DNA of 64,000 bases from Alkalihalophilus pseudofirmus (GCF_029094545.1 NZ_CP117836.1:1-64000); one strand, 5' to 3'; positions 36,710-44,770 are shown, numbered from the stretch's first letter. Notes: generated by a model not told the origin, from the letters alone. Program-made: numbers and translations.

Positions 36710-37666
36710 ATGTCATATGTTTTATTATTGATTGGCTTTATGCTACTTATAAAAGGTGCTGATTTTTTTGTGCATGGTGCATCGAGTATGGCGAGAGCTT
36801 TACATGTTTCACCTTTACTCATTGGCCTTACCATTGTTGCATTTGGTACTAGTTCTCCCGAGGCAACGGTTAGTATTGTCGCGGCTCTTCAGGAAAATGC
36901 GGGCGTTGCAATAGGAAATGTGGTTGGTAGTAATATATTTAACATTACTTTTGTAGTGGGGATAGCTGCGTTTCTTACTCCGCTTAAAGTAGAAAGTGAA
37001 ACAATAAGAAAAGAAATTCCTTTCACCTTACTAGCAAGTATTTCCTTATTAATCCTAATTAGCGATGTAACTCTTCAAACCGTAAGTCAAAATCTTATAA
37101 CTAGAAGTGATGGCTTAATATTTTTATTGTTTTTCGCTATTTTTTTATATTATATCTTTGAGGTAGCAAGAAATAGTCGTGAAAAGGGGAAACAAGATAA
37201 CACAGAATCAAAAATAGTATCATGGAAGAAAAACATTGTATTAACCATCGGTGGACTTGCAGCAATTATATTTGGTGGTGACCTTGTAGTTAATAACGCG
37301 ACAACCATTGCGTATTCATTTGGGATGAGTGAAACATTGGTTGGTTTAACAATTGTAGCGATCGGTACTTCTTTGCCAGAACTAATCACATCTATTACAG
37401 CTGCTCTTAAAAATGAAAGTGAAATTGCGTTAGGAAACATTGTAGGAAGTAATATCTTTAATATCTTATTCGTACTTGGAGCAGCCTCGGTCATTTCCCC
37501 GCTAGCTGTAGAAAGTAAAATATATATAGATGTTATCCTTATGATTGTTTTAACTGGAGTTTTACTTGTTTTCTCAAGAACAAACTTTAAAATAGGTAAG
37601 ATAGAAGGAATTGTTCTTGTTCTAGCATATGTTTTATATATGACCTATATTTTTATTAGAAATTAA
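36710..37666 (+). CDS. CaCA family sodium/calcium exchanger-like protein (YrbG type)
   Basis: The 318-residue protein has ten predicted helices in two inverted halves. Each half carries an alpha-repeat: VAFGTSSPEATVSIVAA with GNVVGSNIFN, and VAIGTSLPELITSITAA with GNIVGSNIFN. The acidic residues of GTSxPE bind the cation. It exchanges Ca2+ (or K+) for Na+ or H+. GAGAGGTAGGTAGA precedes the ATG. A weak hairpin (GCTCAAA/TTTGAGC, 37726-37749) follows. Confidence 0.88.
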   Translation: MSYVLLLIGFMLLIKGADFFVHGASSMARALHVSPLLIGLTIVAFGTSSPEATVSIVAALQENAGVAIGNVVGSNIFNITFVVGIAAFLTPLKVESETIRKEIPFTLLASISLLILISDVTLQTVSQNLITRSDGLIFLLFFAIFLYYIFEVARNSREKGKQDNTESKIVSWKKNIVLTIGGLAAIIFGGDLVVNNATTIAYSFGMSETLVGLTIVAIGTSLPELITSITAALKNESEIALGNIVGSNIFNILFVLGAASVISPLAVESKIYIDVILMIVLTGVLLVFSRTNFKIGKIEGIVLVLAYVLYMTYIFIRN

Positions 37667-37764
37667 AAAAGGCTCTTATCATAATATATATTCAGCTAAT
37701 AAAGAGTAAAATAACGCTTAAAAAGGCTCAAAATCAAAACTGTTTGAGCTTGAGTTCTAATCCA

Positions 37765-37807
37765 TTTACGAAATCTTTACAAAACCTTTACGTTACAACT
37801 ATTTACA
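37765..37807 (+). promoter_or_regulatory. Pho box (PhoP operator) of the Na/Pi cotransporter gene
   Basis: Three TTTACR hexamers lie at exactly 11-base spacing: TTTACG 37765, TTTACA 37776 and TTTACG 37787. A fourth TTTACA is at 37802. This fits the Bacillus PhoP pattern of TTAACA-like direct repeats one helical turn apart. A -10-like TATACC (37823-37828) follows at the distance seen in PhoP-activated promoters. The downstream gene is a phosphate importer, which agrees. Confidence 0.75.
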
Positions 37808-37869
37808 ATAGTTAAAAACATCTATACCCTTGATAGGAAATGTCGAATTTTATTAAAGGGATGATGAAT

Positions 37870-39492
37870 ATGGATTTGCAAGCACTTCTTTTTATGTTTT
37901 TTGGAGGACTTGGCATCTTTTTATTTGGGATTAAATACTTAGGGGATGGTCTTCAAAAGGTTGCAGGTGATGGACTGAGAGATCTACTTGACCGTTTTAC
38001 AACCAACCCGATAATGGGTGTGCTTGCCGGGATTTTTGTAACCATTTTACTTCAAACCAGTACAGGAACAACGGTGTTGACAATTGGGTTAGTAAACGCC
38101 GGATTCATGACATTAAAGCAAGCAATTGGTGTTATTATTGGGGCTAATATAGGTACAACTGTAACAGCCTTTATAATTGGTATTAAAATTTCAACATATG
38201 CATTGCCCATTATGGCAGTAGGGACTTTTTTCATTTTCTTCTTTAAAAACCATAAGATTAACAACTATGGACAAGTTATATTTGGATTTGGTTCTTTGTT
38301 TTTAGGTCTTAATTTAATGGGAGATGGTCTTAAACCACTTCGGGATGTACAGGCATTTGCAGATTTAACAGTGAGCATGAGTGAAAATCCGCTATTAGGT
38401 GTTCTTATTGGTACACTATTTACGGTTGCTGTTCAAAGTTCATCAGCTGCGATCGGGTTACTTCAAACTTTATTTGGTCAAGGATTAATGGATTTGGATG
38501 CAGCATTACCAGTTCTTTTTGGAGATAATATAGGTACCACAATTACAGCAGTATTAGCATCAATTGGTGCTTCTATTGCAGCAAGGCGTGCGGCTTTAAC
38601 ACATGTTATTTTTAACCTTGTTGGGACAACTATTGTATTAATCGTTTTAAGACCCTTTACAACTCTAATAGAATACATTCGTGATAGTTTGGGGTTAAAC
38701 CCAGAAATGACCATTGCGTTTGCGCATGGGATTTTCAATGTATCAAATGCAATTATTCAATTACCATTCATAGCAGTGCTTGCTTGGATTGTGGTCAAGT
38801 TAATTCCAGGTCAAGATACGGCAATTCCATATAAGGCCGTCCATTTAGATGAAAAATTCATTAGAAAATCTCCTGCTATAGCACTTGGTCAAGGAAAAAA
38901 GGAAGTAATGCGTATGGCAGATTTAACAGAAAAGGGAATTCAAGAAGTTAGTCTATATTTTAAAACACAAGGGAAGAAACACAGAGAACTTGTTCCACAG
39001 TACGAAAATGCAATTAATAACTTGGATAATAAAATTACTGATTATCTTGTACAGGTTTCTTCTCATTCTTTATCCGGTCAAGATTCAAAGGTGCACCATA
39101 CTCTTATGAATACGGTTAGAGACCTTGAGCGTATTGGAGACCATATGGAAAATATTATGGAGCTTGTTGAGTATCAAATTACGAATAAGGTAACGTTCTC
39201 TGAATCGGCAATTGCAGATTTAGATGAAATGTTTGAATTGACTGTTTCTACACTCAGACAAGCAATAAAAGCTCTGGACTTAGATGAAATTGAAGAAGCT
39301 AGATCTGTTCTTGAAAAAGAAGAGAAGATTGATAAAATGGAGAGAGATCTTCGAAAGAAACATATTATTCGTGTAAATGAAAACAAATGTACGGGGACAG
39401 CTGGAATTGTTTATGTAGATATTGTTAGTAATTTAGAGCGTGTAGGAGATCATGCTGTTAATATTGCCGAAGAAGTTATAGGAGAATACTAG
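37870..39492 (+). CDS. Na/Pi cotransporter family protein (NptA type) with PhoU-like domain
   Basis: The protein of about 540 residues has an N-terminal Na/Pi cotransporter domain with the two inverted QSS-type motifs (LLQTSTGTTVL, AVQSSSAAIGL) and about eight helices. A C-terminal PhoU-like helical domain of about 190 residues follows (RDLERIGDHMENIMEL, SNLERVGDHAVNIAEE). It imports phosphate with sodium. ATG 37870 follows AAAGGGATG; ATG 37840 is an in-frame alternative with a poorer ribosome site. It is probably induced on phosphate starvation through the Pho box upstream. Confidence 0.9.
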   Translation: MDLQALLFMFFGGLGIFLFGIKYLGDGLQKVAGDGLRDLLDRFTTNPIMGVLAGIFVTILLQTSTGTTVLTIGLVNAGFMTLKQAIGVIIGANIGTTVTAFIIGIKISTYALPIMAVGTFFIFFFKNHKINNYGQVIFGFGSLFLGLNLMGDGLKPLRDVQAFADLTVSMSENPLLGVLIGTLFTVAVQSSSAAIGLLQTLFGQGLMDLDAALPVLFGDNIGTTITAVLASIGASIAARRAALTHVIFNLVGTTIVLIVLRPFTTLIEYIRDSLGLNPEMTIAFAHGIFNVSNAIIQLPFIAVLAWIVVKLIPGQDTAIPYKAVHLDEKFIRKSPAIALGQGKKEVMRMADLTEKGIQEVSLYFKTQGKKHRELVPQYENAINNLDNKITDYLVQVSSHSLSGQDSKVHHTLMNTVRDLERIGDHMENIMELVEYQITNKVTFSESAIADLDEMFELTVSTLRQAIKALDLDEIEEARSVLEKEEKIDKMERDLRKKHIIRVNENKCTGTAGIVYVDIVSNLERVGDHAVNIAEEVIGEY

Positions 39493-39501
39493 TTAACGGA
39501 A

Positions 39502-39527
39502 AAGCGACTTATTTAGTCGCTTATTTG
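39502..39527 (+). terminator. Terminator of the Na/Pi cotransporter gene
   Basis: AAGCGACT (39502-39509) pairs with AGTCGCTT (39515-39522), followed by ATTTG. Confidence 0.65.
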
Positions 39528-39626
39528 ATTATCCAATAAAACAATTTTAACCATTCTCTATATAAATATACTTATCTTAATATACAAGTTAAGTACAGAA
39601 AAAATCTGTCAAAAAGGATGAAAAAG

Positions 39627-39851
39627 ATGATACCAAAGGGACTACTGATCATTTCTATAGGTGCAATTGTTGCCTTAATAAGGTTTTTTGCATTGGGTTA
39701 TTATCAATTCACTGGTATACAAATGTTTTCCGAAGCGGTTATGTATAAGACATTCGTAATAAAGGTTATCTTGTTTACCTTTGGATTTGTTATCTTCTAT
39801 ATTGAAAGAAGGAACAAAAAGGGGAGTGTTTCGAATGTCGCCAGTAGCTAA
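39627..39851 (+). CDS. Hypothetical small membrane protein
   Basis: This protein of about 74 residues has two hydrophobic segments (LLIISIGAIVALIRFFALGY and VIKVILFTFGFVIFYI) and a charged tail. AAAAAGGATG lies upstream of ATG 39627; ATG 39618 is the alternative. The 3' end overlaps the CBS gene by 17 bases, so the two are probably co-translated. Confidence 0.55.
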   Translation: MIPKGLLIISIGAIVALIRFFALGYYQFTGIQMFSEAVMYKTFVIKVILFTFGFVIFYIERRNKKGSVSNVASS

Positions 39852-40284
39852 GTGTTATCGAAAGCTTACAAAAGAACCTATTACGGCACACTCGAAAGAA
39901 TTAATAGTGGACGTTCAAAATAAACTGATAAATAAAGATCCTATACACCGTTCTGTATATGTGTTAGATAAACAGAAAAAATTAATTGGGATTATCACAC
40001 TTAATGAATTAATGAAAATAATTGCTGTACGAAAAGGAATTACTACCCCTAAAGCAATGTCTATAAATAGGTTATTTACTTTTATTTCAGAAGATACAAA
40101 GGCAGAAGACATAATGTGTTCACCCATTTCTGTTAAACTAACGGACACATTAGAGGAAGCGTTTGAATTAATGCTGATACATGATCTTCAAGAACTTCCT
40201 GTAGTGGATGAGGCAAATTCCGTAATTGGTGACTTAAACGTATTCGAATTATTACGAGAAATAAATGATAAGATACTAAAATAG
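39835..40284 (+). CDS. CBS domain pair protein
   Basis: The protein of about 149 residues consists of two CBS domains: residues about 10-60 (HRSVYVLDKQKKLIGIITL) and about 90-145 (DIMCSPISVKLTDTLEEAFE, LQELPVVDEANSVIGDLNVF). CBS pairs bind adenosine nucleotides and act as energy or second-messenger sensors for a partner protein. The likely partners are its membrane-protein neighbours. ATG 39835 follows AAAGGGGAGTG. Confidence 0.85.
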   Translation: MSPVAKCYRKLTKEPITAHSKELIVDVQNKLINKDPIHRSVYVLDKQKKLIGIITLNELMKIIAVRKGITTPKAMSINRLFTFISEDTKAEDIMCSPISVKLTDTLEEAFELMLIHDLQELPVVDEANSVIGDLNVFELLREINDKILK

Positions 40285-40292
40285 GTGAATTC

Positions 40293-40631
40293 ATGATACA
40301 TAAACTATTAATGGTCCTTGTATTATTACTTACTTTTTTCTTGAAATCTTATATTCACATTGATAATGTGTCTATTGACGAAGGGTATGAAAAATTTCAT
40401 TCGGATGATTTGAAGTCATTAGTTATTGTTGGTGGCTTAAGTTCGTCTACTTTCTTACTATCTGTACAAGCAGCGGTCTTATGGATAACTTATTCATTAA
40501 GTAGGAACCAATATTCAAAGTTTATTATGGAGTTCTTACGTTCATCTGTACCTCTAATAAAGATTAAGCTTAATCTTTTAACAATTAAGTTTCAAAGTAC
40601 ATTTTTCTCTTTTTTTGTTTTGAATAATTAA
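40293..40631 (+). CDS. Hypothetical membrane protein
   Basis: This 112-residue protein has an N-terminal hydrophobic helix (LLMVLVLLLTFFLKSYI), a short acidic loop and a second helix (SLVIVGGLSSSTFLLSVQAA). It follows the CBS gene by eight bases with AGGTGAAT before the ATG. The family is not recognised. Possibly the membrane partner of the CBS protein. Confidence 0.5.
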   Translation: MIHKLLMVLVLLLTFFLKSYIHIDNVSIDEGYEKFHSDDLKSLVIVGGLSSSTFLLSVQAAVLWITYSLSRNQYSKFIMEFLRSSVPLIKIKLNLLTIKFQSTFFSFFVLNN

Positions 40632-40653
40632 AAAATTAGAGGAGATGATATTA

Positions 40654-40782
40654 GTGTCGAAAAAGAAAACGACGAAGAGTGGATTAACTGAGCCATTGAT
40701 AGGTTTAGTGGTAGGGATTTTTATGATGATCGTTGCATTTTTGGTTGCCTATTACGTTTTTGATTTAGTACCTTTTTCATAA
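40654..40782 (+). CDS. Small single-pass membrane protein (42 aa)
   Basis: GTG 40654 follows TTAGAGGAGATGATA and encodes 42 residues: a basic N-terminus MSKKKTTKSG, one transmembrane helix (GLVVGIFMMIVAFLVAYYVF) and a short tail. It is probably the last gene of the 39627-40782 operon, ended by the hairpin at 40792. Confidence 0.65.
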   Translation: MSKKKTTKSGLTEPLIGLVVGIFMMIVAFLVAYYVFDLVPFS

Positions 40783-40791
40783 AAAAGAAAT

Positions 40792-40818
40792 GTCCTTACG
40801 TTCAGTAAGGGCTTTTTT
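40792..40818 (+). terminator. Intrinsic terminator next to the group II intron fragment
   Basis: GTCCTTAC (40792-40799) pairs with GTAAGGGC (40805-40812), followed by six Ts. The intron 5' end lies 15 bases further on. Confidence 0.8.
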
Positions 40819-40832
40819 AGTTCGCCCAGCAT

Positions 40833-41380
40833 GTGCGAACTCTAACGGGTGAAAGTCAGGAGTGCAAAGAGGTAGCTGTAAGCATATAGCAGAAAACAAG
40901 GGTGTCCATGGCGACATGGAATCTGAAGGAAGCTCGAGGCAAATCTCCGGTCTGACAAACAGAAAGCATATAAGAAGCAACGTATAAAGACAAGGTTGTC
41001 AAAGAAGTTAAAATCCGATAGCTACAACAATCATAAGGTGTATATGTGGCAGATAGATGGAGGGGAAAGTTCGCACTTTAACTGGGGAGGCCTCACTGGT
41101 CTACACCAAAACCTTGTAGTGATACAATACAAGACTGGATCGTGAGAAGTCAGCAGAAGCCGTAGTAGTAAAGATTTCTAATGAAAATTAGAAGGAGGGA
41201 AGGGCTGAACAATTTCAACGTTATAAAATCTCGGTTGGAAGCGGAAATAGATCACTGGCATCGAGCGGAAAGATAGAGGATAGATACCGACTTTACGAGA
41301 CAGGTGCCGCTGGTGTCGATGGAATGATAGTGCAGGAAACTAGGAGCTTATTGGCCATTATTGACTTGACATTAAGATAG
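40833..41380 (+). mobile_element. 5' fragment of a group II intron with truncated reverse transcriptase
   Basis: The block starts with the group II 5' boundary GTGCG (40833) and contains domain I-like conserved text (GGGTGTCCATGGCGACATGG, AATCTGAAGGAAGC, CTCCGGTCTGAC, GAGGGAAGGGCTGAAC). A stub of the intron-encoded protein follows, readable as GAAGVDGMIVQ at 41303-41335 in the frame 41297-41380. Most of the reverse transcriptase, domain V (GAGCCGTATG-type) and the 3' boundary are absent, so the copy cannot splice or move. It sits immediately downstream of an intrinsic terminator, a target preference known for class C introns; the class is not determined here. Confidence 0.85.
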
Positions 41381-41521
41381 TAAATACTAAAAAGTGGTTT
41401 GAGCTTAACACTATAATTTCTAAGGTTAACTTGAGGGAGTTTTGTTTTTCAGGCTCGCACATAGTTTACGGTCAAGTTCTCTCTCAGGTGACATATAAAT
41501 GTACTGAAGGGAGAGTTCAGC

Positions 41522-42262
41522 ATGAGAGCTATGAGAAGATTCAGACCTCGAAGAACAGGCCTGTTCCCATTTCGTTATGTTCTGTTACTTTCTTTTGTTA
41601 TTTTTATTGCTTTAACTTTACAAGGTTTATGGATCATCGAAAAGGGGATTCGTCCAACTTTGATGGAAATCGCGAGAACTGAGGCAAGGGTCATTGCAAC
41701 TAAAGCAATTAATGATGCCGTCTCAAAGAAAATTGTGTCTGATCTCCATCAGGATAAGTTATTTATTACAAACTCTGAAAATAAGATCCAATTTAATACC
41801 CAAGTTTATAATAAGGTAGTATCGGAAGCGACCAACCGTGTACAAAGACATTTGAAAGCGATAGAGGAGGGTAGGGTGTTTGACGTAGAAATTGAATTGG
41901 AAGACGCTGAAGCGATTAGTACATCAGACGGAGGTATTATTTATGTCATTCCTTTAGGTCAAGCAACTAATAATGCATTGTTAGCTCATTTAGGTCCAAA
42001 GATACCTGTTAGATTCTCTGCAATTGGAGACGTTAAGACAGATCTTAATTATGGTGTAATAAATACGGGAATAAACAACACCACACTGTCGGTAAATTTT
42101 GATGTTATAGTAGATGCTAAAATAGTAATCCCTTTTGCGACTCAAACCGAAGCCGTTAAAACAACGGTTCCTATAGGGTTAATAACTATACAAGGAGAAG
42201 TACCCGAATACTATTCAGAAGGTGGGGGGATGATTTTGCCAGCAGGTTCTAGTGGGAATTAG
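41522..42262 (+). CDS. yunB: Sporulation protein YunB
   Basis: The 246-residue protein has an N-terminal basic stretch, one membrane anchor (YVLLLSFVIFIALTLQGLWI) and an extracytoplasmic domain matching YunB, a sigma-E-controlled spore protein. Landmarks are IARTEARVIATKAINDAVSKK near residue 54 and VDAKIVIPFATQTEAVKT near 200. AAGGGAGAGTTCAGC precedes the ATG. Its presence marks the host as a spore former. Confidence 0.88.
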   Translation: MRAMRRFRPRRTGLFPFRYVLLLSFVIFIALTLQGLWIIEKGIRPTLMEIARTEARVIATKAINDAVSKKIVSDLHQDKLFITNSENKIQFNTQVYNKVVSEATNRVQRHLKAIEEGRVFDVEIELEDAEAISTSDGGIIYVIPLGQATNNALLAHLGPKIPVRFSAIGDVKTDLNYGVINTGINNTTLSVNFDVIVDAKIVIPFATQTEAVKTTVPIGLITIQGEVPEYYSEGGGMILPAGSSGN

Positions 42263-42357
42263 TTTATATATATCTACTTTTTCACTGCTTGTATGGGATA
42301 TAAATACTATCGTAAGTATGATAAGTTTAAATTAAATGAGGAGGGTTGCGTAATAAA

Positions 42358-42489
42358 ATGAAAATGAATCTAATTTTTATAGGCTTAATGATTGTAGTGT
42401 TAACTATTTCTATTATTGGTGTATATATAACAACAAGTACTCCAAGTATAGAAGATTTTAAGGAACATTTGGTGTCATGGTACAAATAA
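42358..42489 (+). CDS. Small single-pass membrane protein (43 aa)
   Basis: ATG 42358 follows GAGGAGGGTTGCG. The 43-residue product MKMNLIFIGLMIVVLTISII... has one N-terminal transmembrane helix and a short outer tail ending SWYK. The family is not recognised. A strong terminator follows. Confidence 0.6.
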   Translation: MKMNLIFIGLMIVVLTISIIGVYITTSTPSIEDFKEHLVSWYK

Positions 42490-42513
42490 TTATAGGGTTA
42501 TTTAGACAAAGAA

Positions 42514-42539
42514 TGAGACAACCATTAATGGTTGTCTCA
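42514..42539 (+). terminator. Palindromic hairpin after the small membrane protein gene
   Basis: TGAGACAACCATTAATGGTTGTCTCA is a perfect 26-base palindrome. The following AGTGTTGAGAAGCC resembles an IS1182-type terminal repeat (see findings). Confidence 0.7.
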
Positions 42540-42724
42540 GAGTGTTGAGAAGCCTTATTTTTAAAAAGGTTGGCATATATCTACCGCTATTAGAGGCTGT
42601 TTTGTATGGGCATGTATGTCTCTAAAATGTTTTATAACGTGTATGTTTACAGCCCTTTATATACCGATTATCAGTTCATGAATATGGGGAAGGTTTAAAG
42701 CATGATTAAATATAGACTCCTATT

Positions 42725-42847
42725 TGGGGCATCCCTTAAAATATCAAAGTGTGTTAGGCTTGATAAGGAGATTGGCAAAACCAACAGGGATTACTTTCAC
42801 TGCCCATATGTTACGTCATACGAGGATGCTAGATGAAAATATCTGCG
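42725..42847 (+). pseudogene. Tyrosine recombinase remnant
   Basis: An open stretch reads LGHPLKYQSVLGLIRRLAKP then TGITFTAHMLRHT. The AHMLRHT (HxLRHT) motif is the conserved Arg-II box of phage-type integrases. The rest of the enzyme is missing on both sides. It overlaps the start of the next gene. Confidence 0.7.
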
Positions 42848-43294
42848 ATTCAAAATAAATATGAAGAGATTCTTCATTCTGAAGAGGAAGATGATATGAG
42901 GTCCTTGCTGTTAGGCAAATTAATGACCAATATGGAGATCTTTTATCATATACCGATTTTTTGCGATGAAGGATGGGAAAAGAAAAACCAAACAGTTCTA
43001 GCTTTATTTCGGAAAATTTCATCGACTCGCAACCTCTATAAAAGCGTTCTCCACTTTAGGGAAGGGGAGAACGCTTTTAAATGTATTCTTGCATACTATT
43101 TAGCTGGTTATCAGGTTTCCTGTAGTAATCCGTATCCTATATTTGCAAGCGCCTGCTTTAACGTGGCGCAGGTAACAAGCCTTTCCAGTTTTATGTCTAA
43201 CTGCACACTAGTTTGGGCGATGGCCGGACTAATCCCTGTGATGATGGTTTTTACGCCTAATAACGATAGACCATCCGCTAATTTAAAAATATGA
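42833..43294 (+). CDS. Hypothetical protein; native stop probably lost
   Basis: The first about 67 residues (MKISAIQNKYEEILHSEEED, KLMTNMEIFYHIPIFCD, LFRKISSTRNL, to about 43035) look like a conserved small Bacillus protein ending in a ...KIS.SR.L tail, where I would expect a stop. The frame instead runs on through a terminator (43040-43078) and antisense to the rsbR-type gene, so residues beyond about 70 are probably meaningless. The function is unknown. It starts inside the integrase remnant, so the region is rearranged. Confidence 0.4.
   Translation: MKISAIQNKYEEILHSEEEDDMRSLLLGKLMTNMEIFYHIPIFCDEGWEKKNQTVLALFRKISSTRNLYKSVLHFREGENAFKCILAYYLAGYQVSCSNPYPIFASACFNVAQVTSLSSFMSNCTLVWAMAGLIPVMMVFTPNNDRPSANLKI
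43040..43078. terminator. Bidirectional terminator
   Basis: AAAAGCGTTCTCC (43040-43052) pairs with GGAGAACGCTTTT (43066-43078). It can serve the convergent genes on both sides. Confidence 0.8.
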
Positions 43295-43981
43295 TTTGCC
43301 ACCATCGTATCCCCAAAACTAACTCCGGATAAATCCAAAATCAGTTTGGATATTTCTAATTCTGTGGCACGCTGCATGGTTTGATTGATAATCATCTGAG
43401 CTCGATTTGTATCGATATCACCCACGAGTGGAAGGAGGGCGACACCATCAAATACAGGAACATTCGGAACAGATAGTTCATCTAAAGCCATAGTGAAGAC
43501 CTCAGATATTTTCCGATAATTTTCTACATACGATTGACTGAACCCGTAAACCGCTTGATCTAATAAAGGATCAAGGGATTTTGCGATTGTGAAAATTTGA
43601 CCTGCGGACAACTGCTTTGTTTTTGTCTGATCCTCAATAAATGACCATATAGCCGTCCGAAAGAAATGAGTTCCTTATTCCTTATAAGACTTGTTCAAGG
43701 GAACGTCCATGTTTGATCGCTACTTCTCCTACCTGTTTCCCCCATTGTATGATGTTGATTTTGAACTTGTCATCTTGTGTTTTTAATCCTTCTCCCAATA
43801 GTTTGACAAAGTCGGCAGAAGTGTTTATCGCTTCTGTTTGTTGTTCCGCGGCTCTTTCTGTATACTCAGGATCTTCTAGAGACCGAAGGTGTAAAGCGTG
43901 TTCTGCAATACTAGAAGCTTGGAGAATGATTTGATCGGCTAATTCAAATAATGATTGTGTATTCATGATGCCCACCCGCAA
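43111..43981 (-). pseudogene. RsbR-type stressosome protein (globin-like + STAS), frameshifted
   Basis: The N-terminal non-haem globin-like half is encoded by 43981 down to 43682 (start at ATG 43966, MNTQSLFELADQIILQ; end GKQVGEVAIKHGRSLEQVL). The C-terminal half starts after a stop near 43677 as GTHFFRTAIWSFIEDQTK and runs through QLSAGQIFTIAKSLDPLLDQ to a STAS domain (LILDLSGVSFGDTMVANHIF, IITGISPAIAQTSVQL). The breakpoint contains a tandem TAAGGAA TAAGGAA on the coding strand, suggesting slippage. RsbR paralogs sense stress in the stressosome that activates sigma-B. As it stands only fragments could be made. Confidence 0.82.
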
Positions 43982-44112
43982 CTTATTTACCCTAAGTGAA
44001 TTTTATCACTGAATATCATATTTTTATCTATTTTCTTTTTTTGAGATTTTTTATTGTCCAATGCAGCAGAGACGGTTTATTGATTTAAGTTTAAATGTTC
44101 TCAGCATTAAAC

Positions 44113-44126
44113 TGGTAGCGCTACCA
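44113..44126. promoter_or_regulatory. LacI-type operator-like palindrome
   Basis: TGGTAGCGCTACCA is a perfect 14-bp palindrome centred on GCGC, typical of LacI-family operators. No intact sugar gene lies next to it, so it may be a relic or chance. Confidence 0.3.
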
Positions 44127-44148
44127 AGCTTCAGAGGACTTAAACCTT

Positions 44149-44398
44149 TTAATAATCAGCTTTTTCAATTAAGGTTTCTTTTTCATCATCGAAAAAAGCG
44201 GAGAGTCCAATGTTGACGGTCAAGTTATGGAGAGCTGCCATATAAATATGGGGTTTGTTCAATCTCAGTACGTACTCTTTCGGCTACTTCTTTTCCTTCT
44301 TCCAAAGGGGTAGCTTGCATAATAACGGCAAATTCTCCTCCTCCCCAACCTCACATGGGCATTAGATTCACGAACATGGTTCTTGATCACCTGAGCTG
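44149..44398 (-). pseudogene. GGDEF (diguanylate cyclase) domain remnant
   Basis: On the minus strand the text VIKNHVRESNAHV, then GWGGGEFAVIMQATPLEEGK, EVAERVRTEIEQTP and LTVNIGLSAFFDDEKETLIE appears in three frames. This is the second half of a GGDEF domain; GGGEF corresponds to the GG[DE]EF active-site loop. Frameshifts and the absence of the first half make it non-functional. It ends with TAA at 44149-44151, about 170 bases upstream of the broken rsbR-type gene on the same strand. Confidence 0.7.
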
Positions 44399-44770
44399 GG
44401 GGTAAATGTTAGCTTTTCAAGTGGTGGAGCAAGTTGGGCACCGTTTACTAGCACTAGAACTATTTGTTGTTGCGTACTTTTTTGTCGTTTGCACTGGGAA
44501 CTTTACTCCAAGTAGTGTTCTTAATATTGTTTTTCGGTTCGTTTTTATCGGAAATGAATAATATTGTTGGGTTTTTTACTTGTCTTTTTGGGGGTTATTA
44601 CTTTAATAGCTGGTATATATTCAGTTAAAGTTGGTCATGTACATTCTGTTACCTAACTATTTTATCTGTCTTGATTGTCTCGTAGCTATTATAATATTGC
44701 TTTTTTCAATCTTCGCATATTTCTCAGTTGAAGGTGATGGATTTGGTCCTTTGTTTTTTCAAAATTAAAT
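44399..44770 (+). pseudogene. Degraded membrane-protein remnants
   Basis: No intact frame. Hydrophobic text appears in several frames (GSFLSEMNNIVGFFTCLFG, ITLIAGIYSVKVGHVHSVT, IIILLFSIFAYFSVEGDGFG) and ends at 44766. This suggests one or two decayed small membrane genes. The family is not recognised. Confidence 0.3.

Noticed and set aside
36580-36834. Minus-strand frame of about 84 codons near the exchanger start
   Set aside because: It is mostly antisense to the exchanger gene and has no ribosome site.
40840-40852. TCTAACGGGTGA in the group II intron fragment as another copy of the repeat core
   Set aside because: It is part of the intron's own conserved 5' domain, and the similarity to CTAACGGGTGC is short and probably chance.
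43040-43294. C-terminal half of the 42833 frame as genuine protein
   Set aside because: It runs through a terminator hairpin and antisense to the rsbR-type gene, with no protein-like composition.
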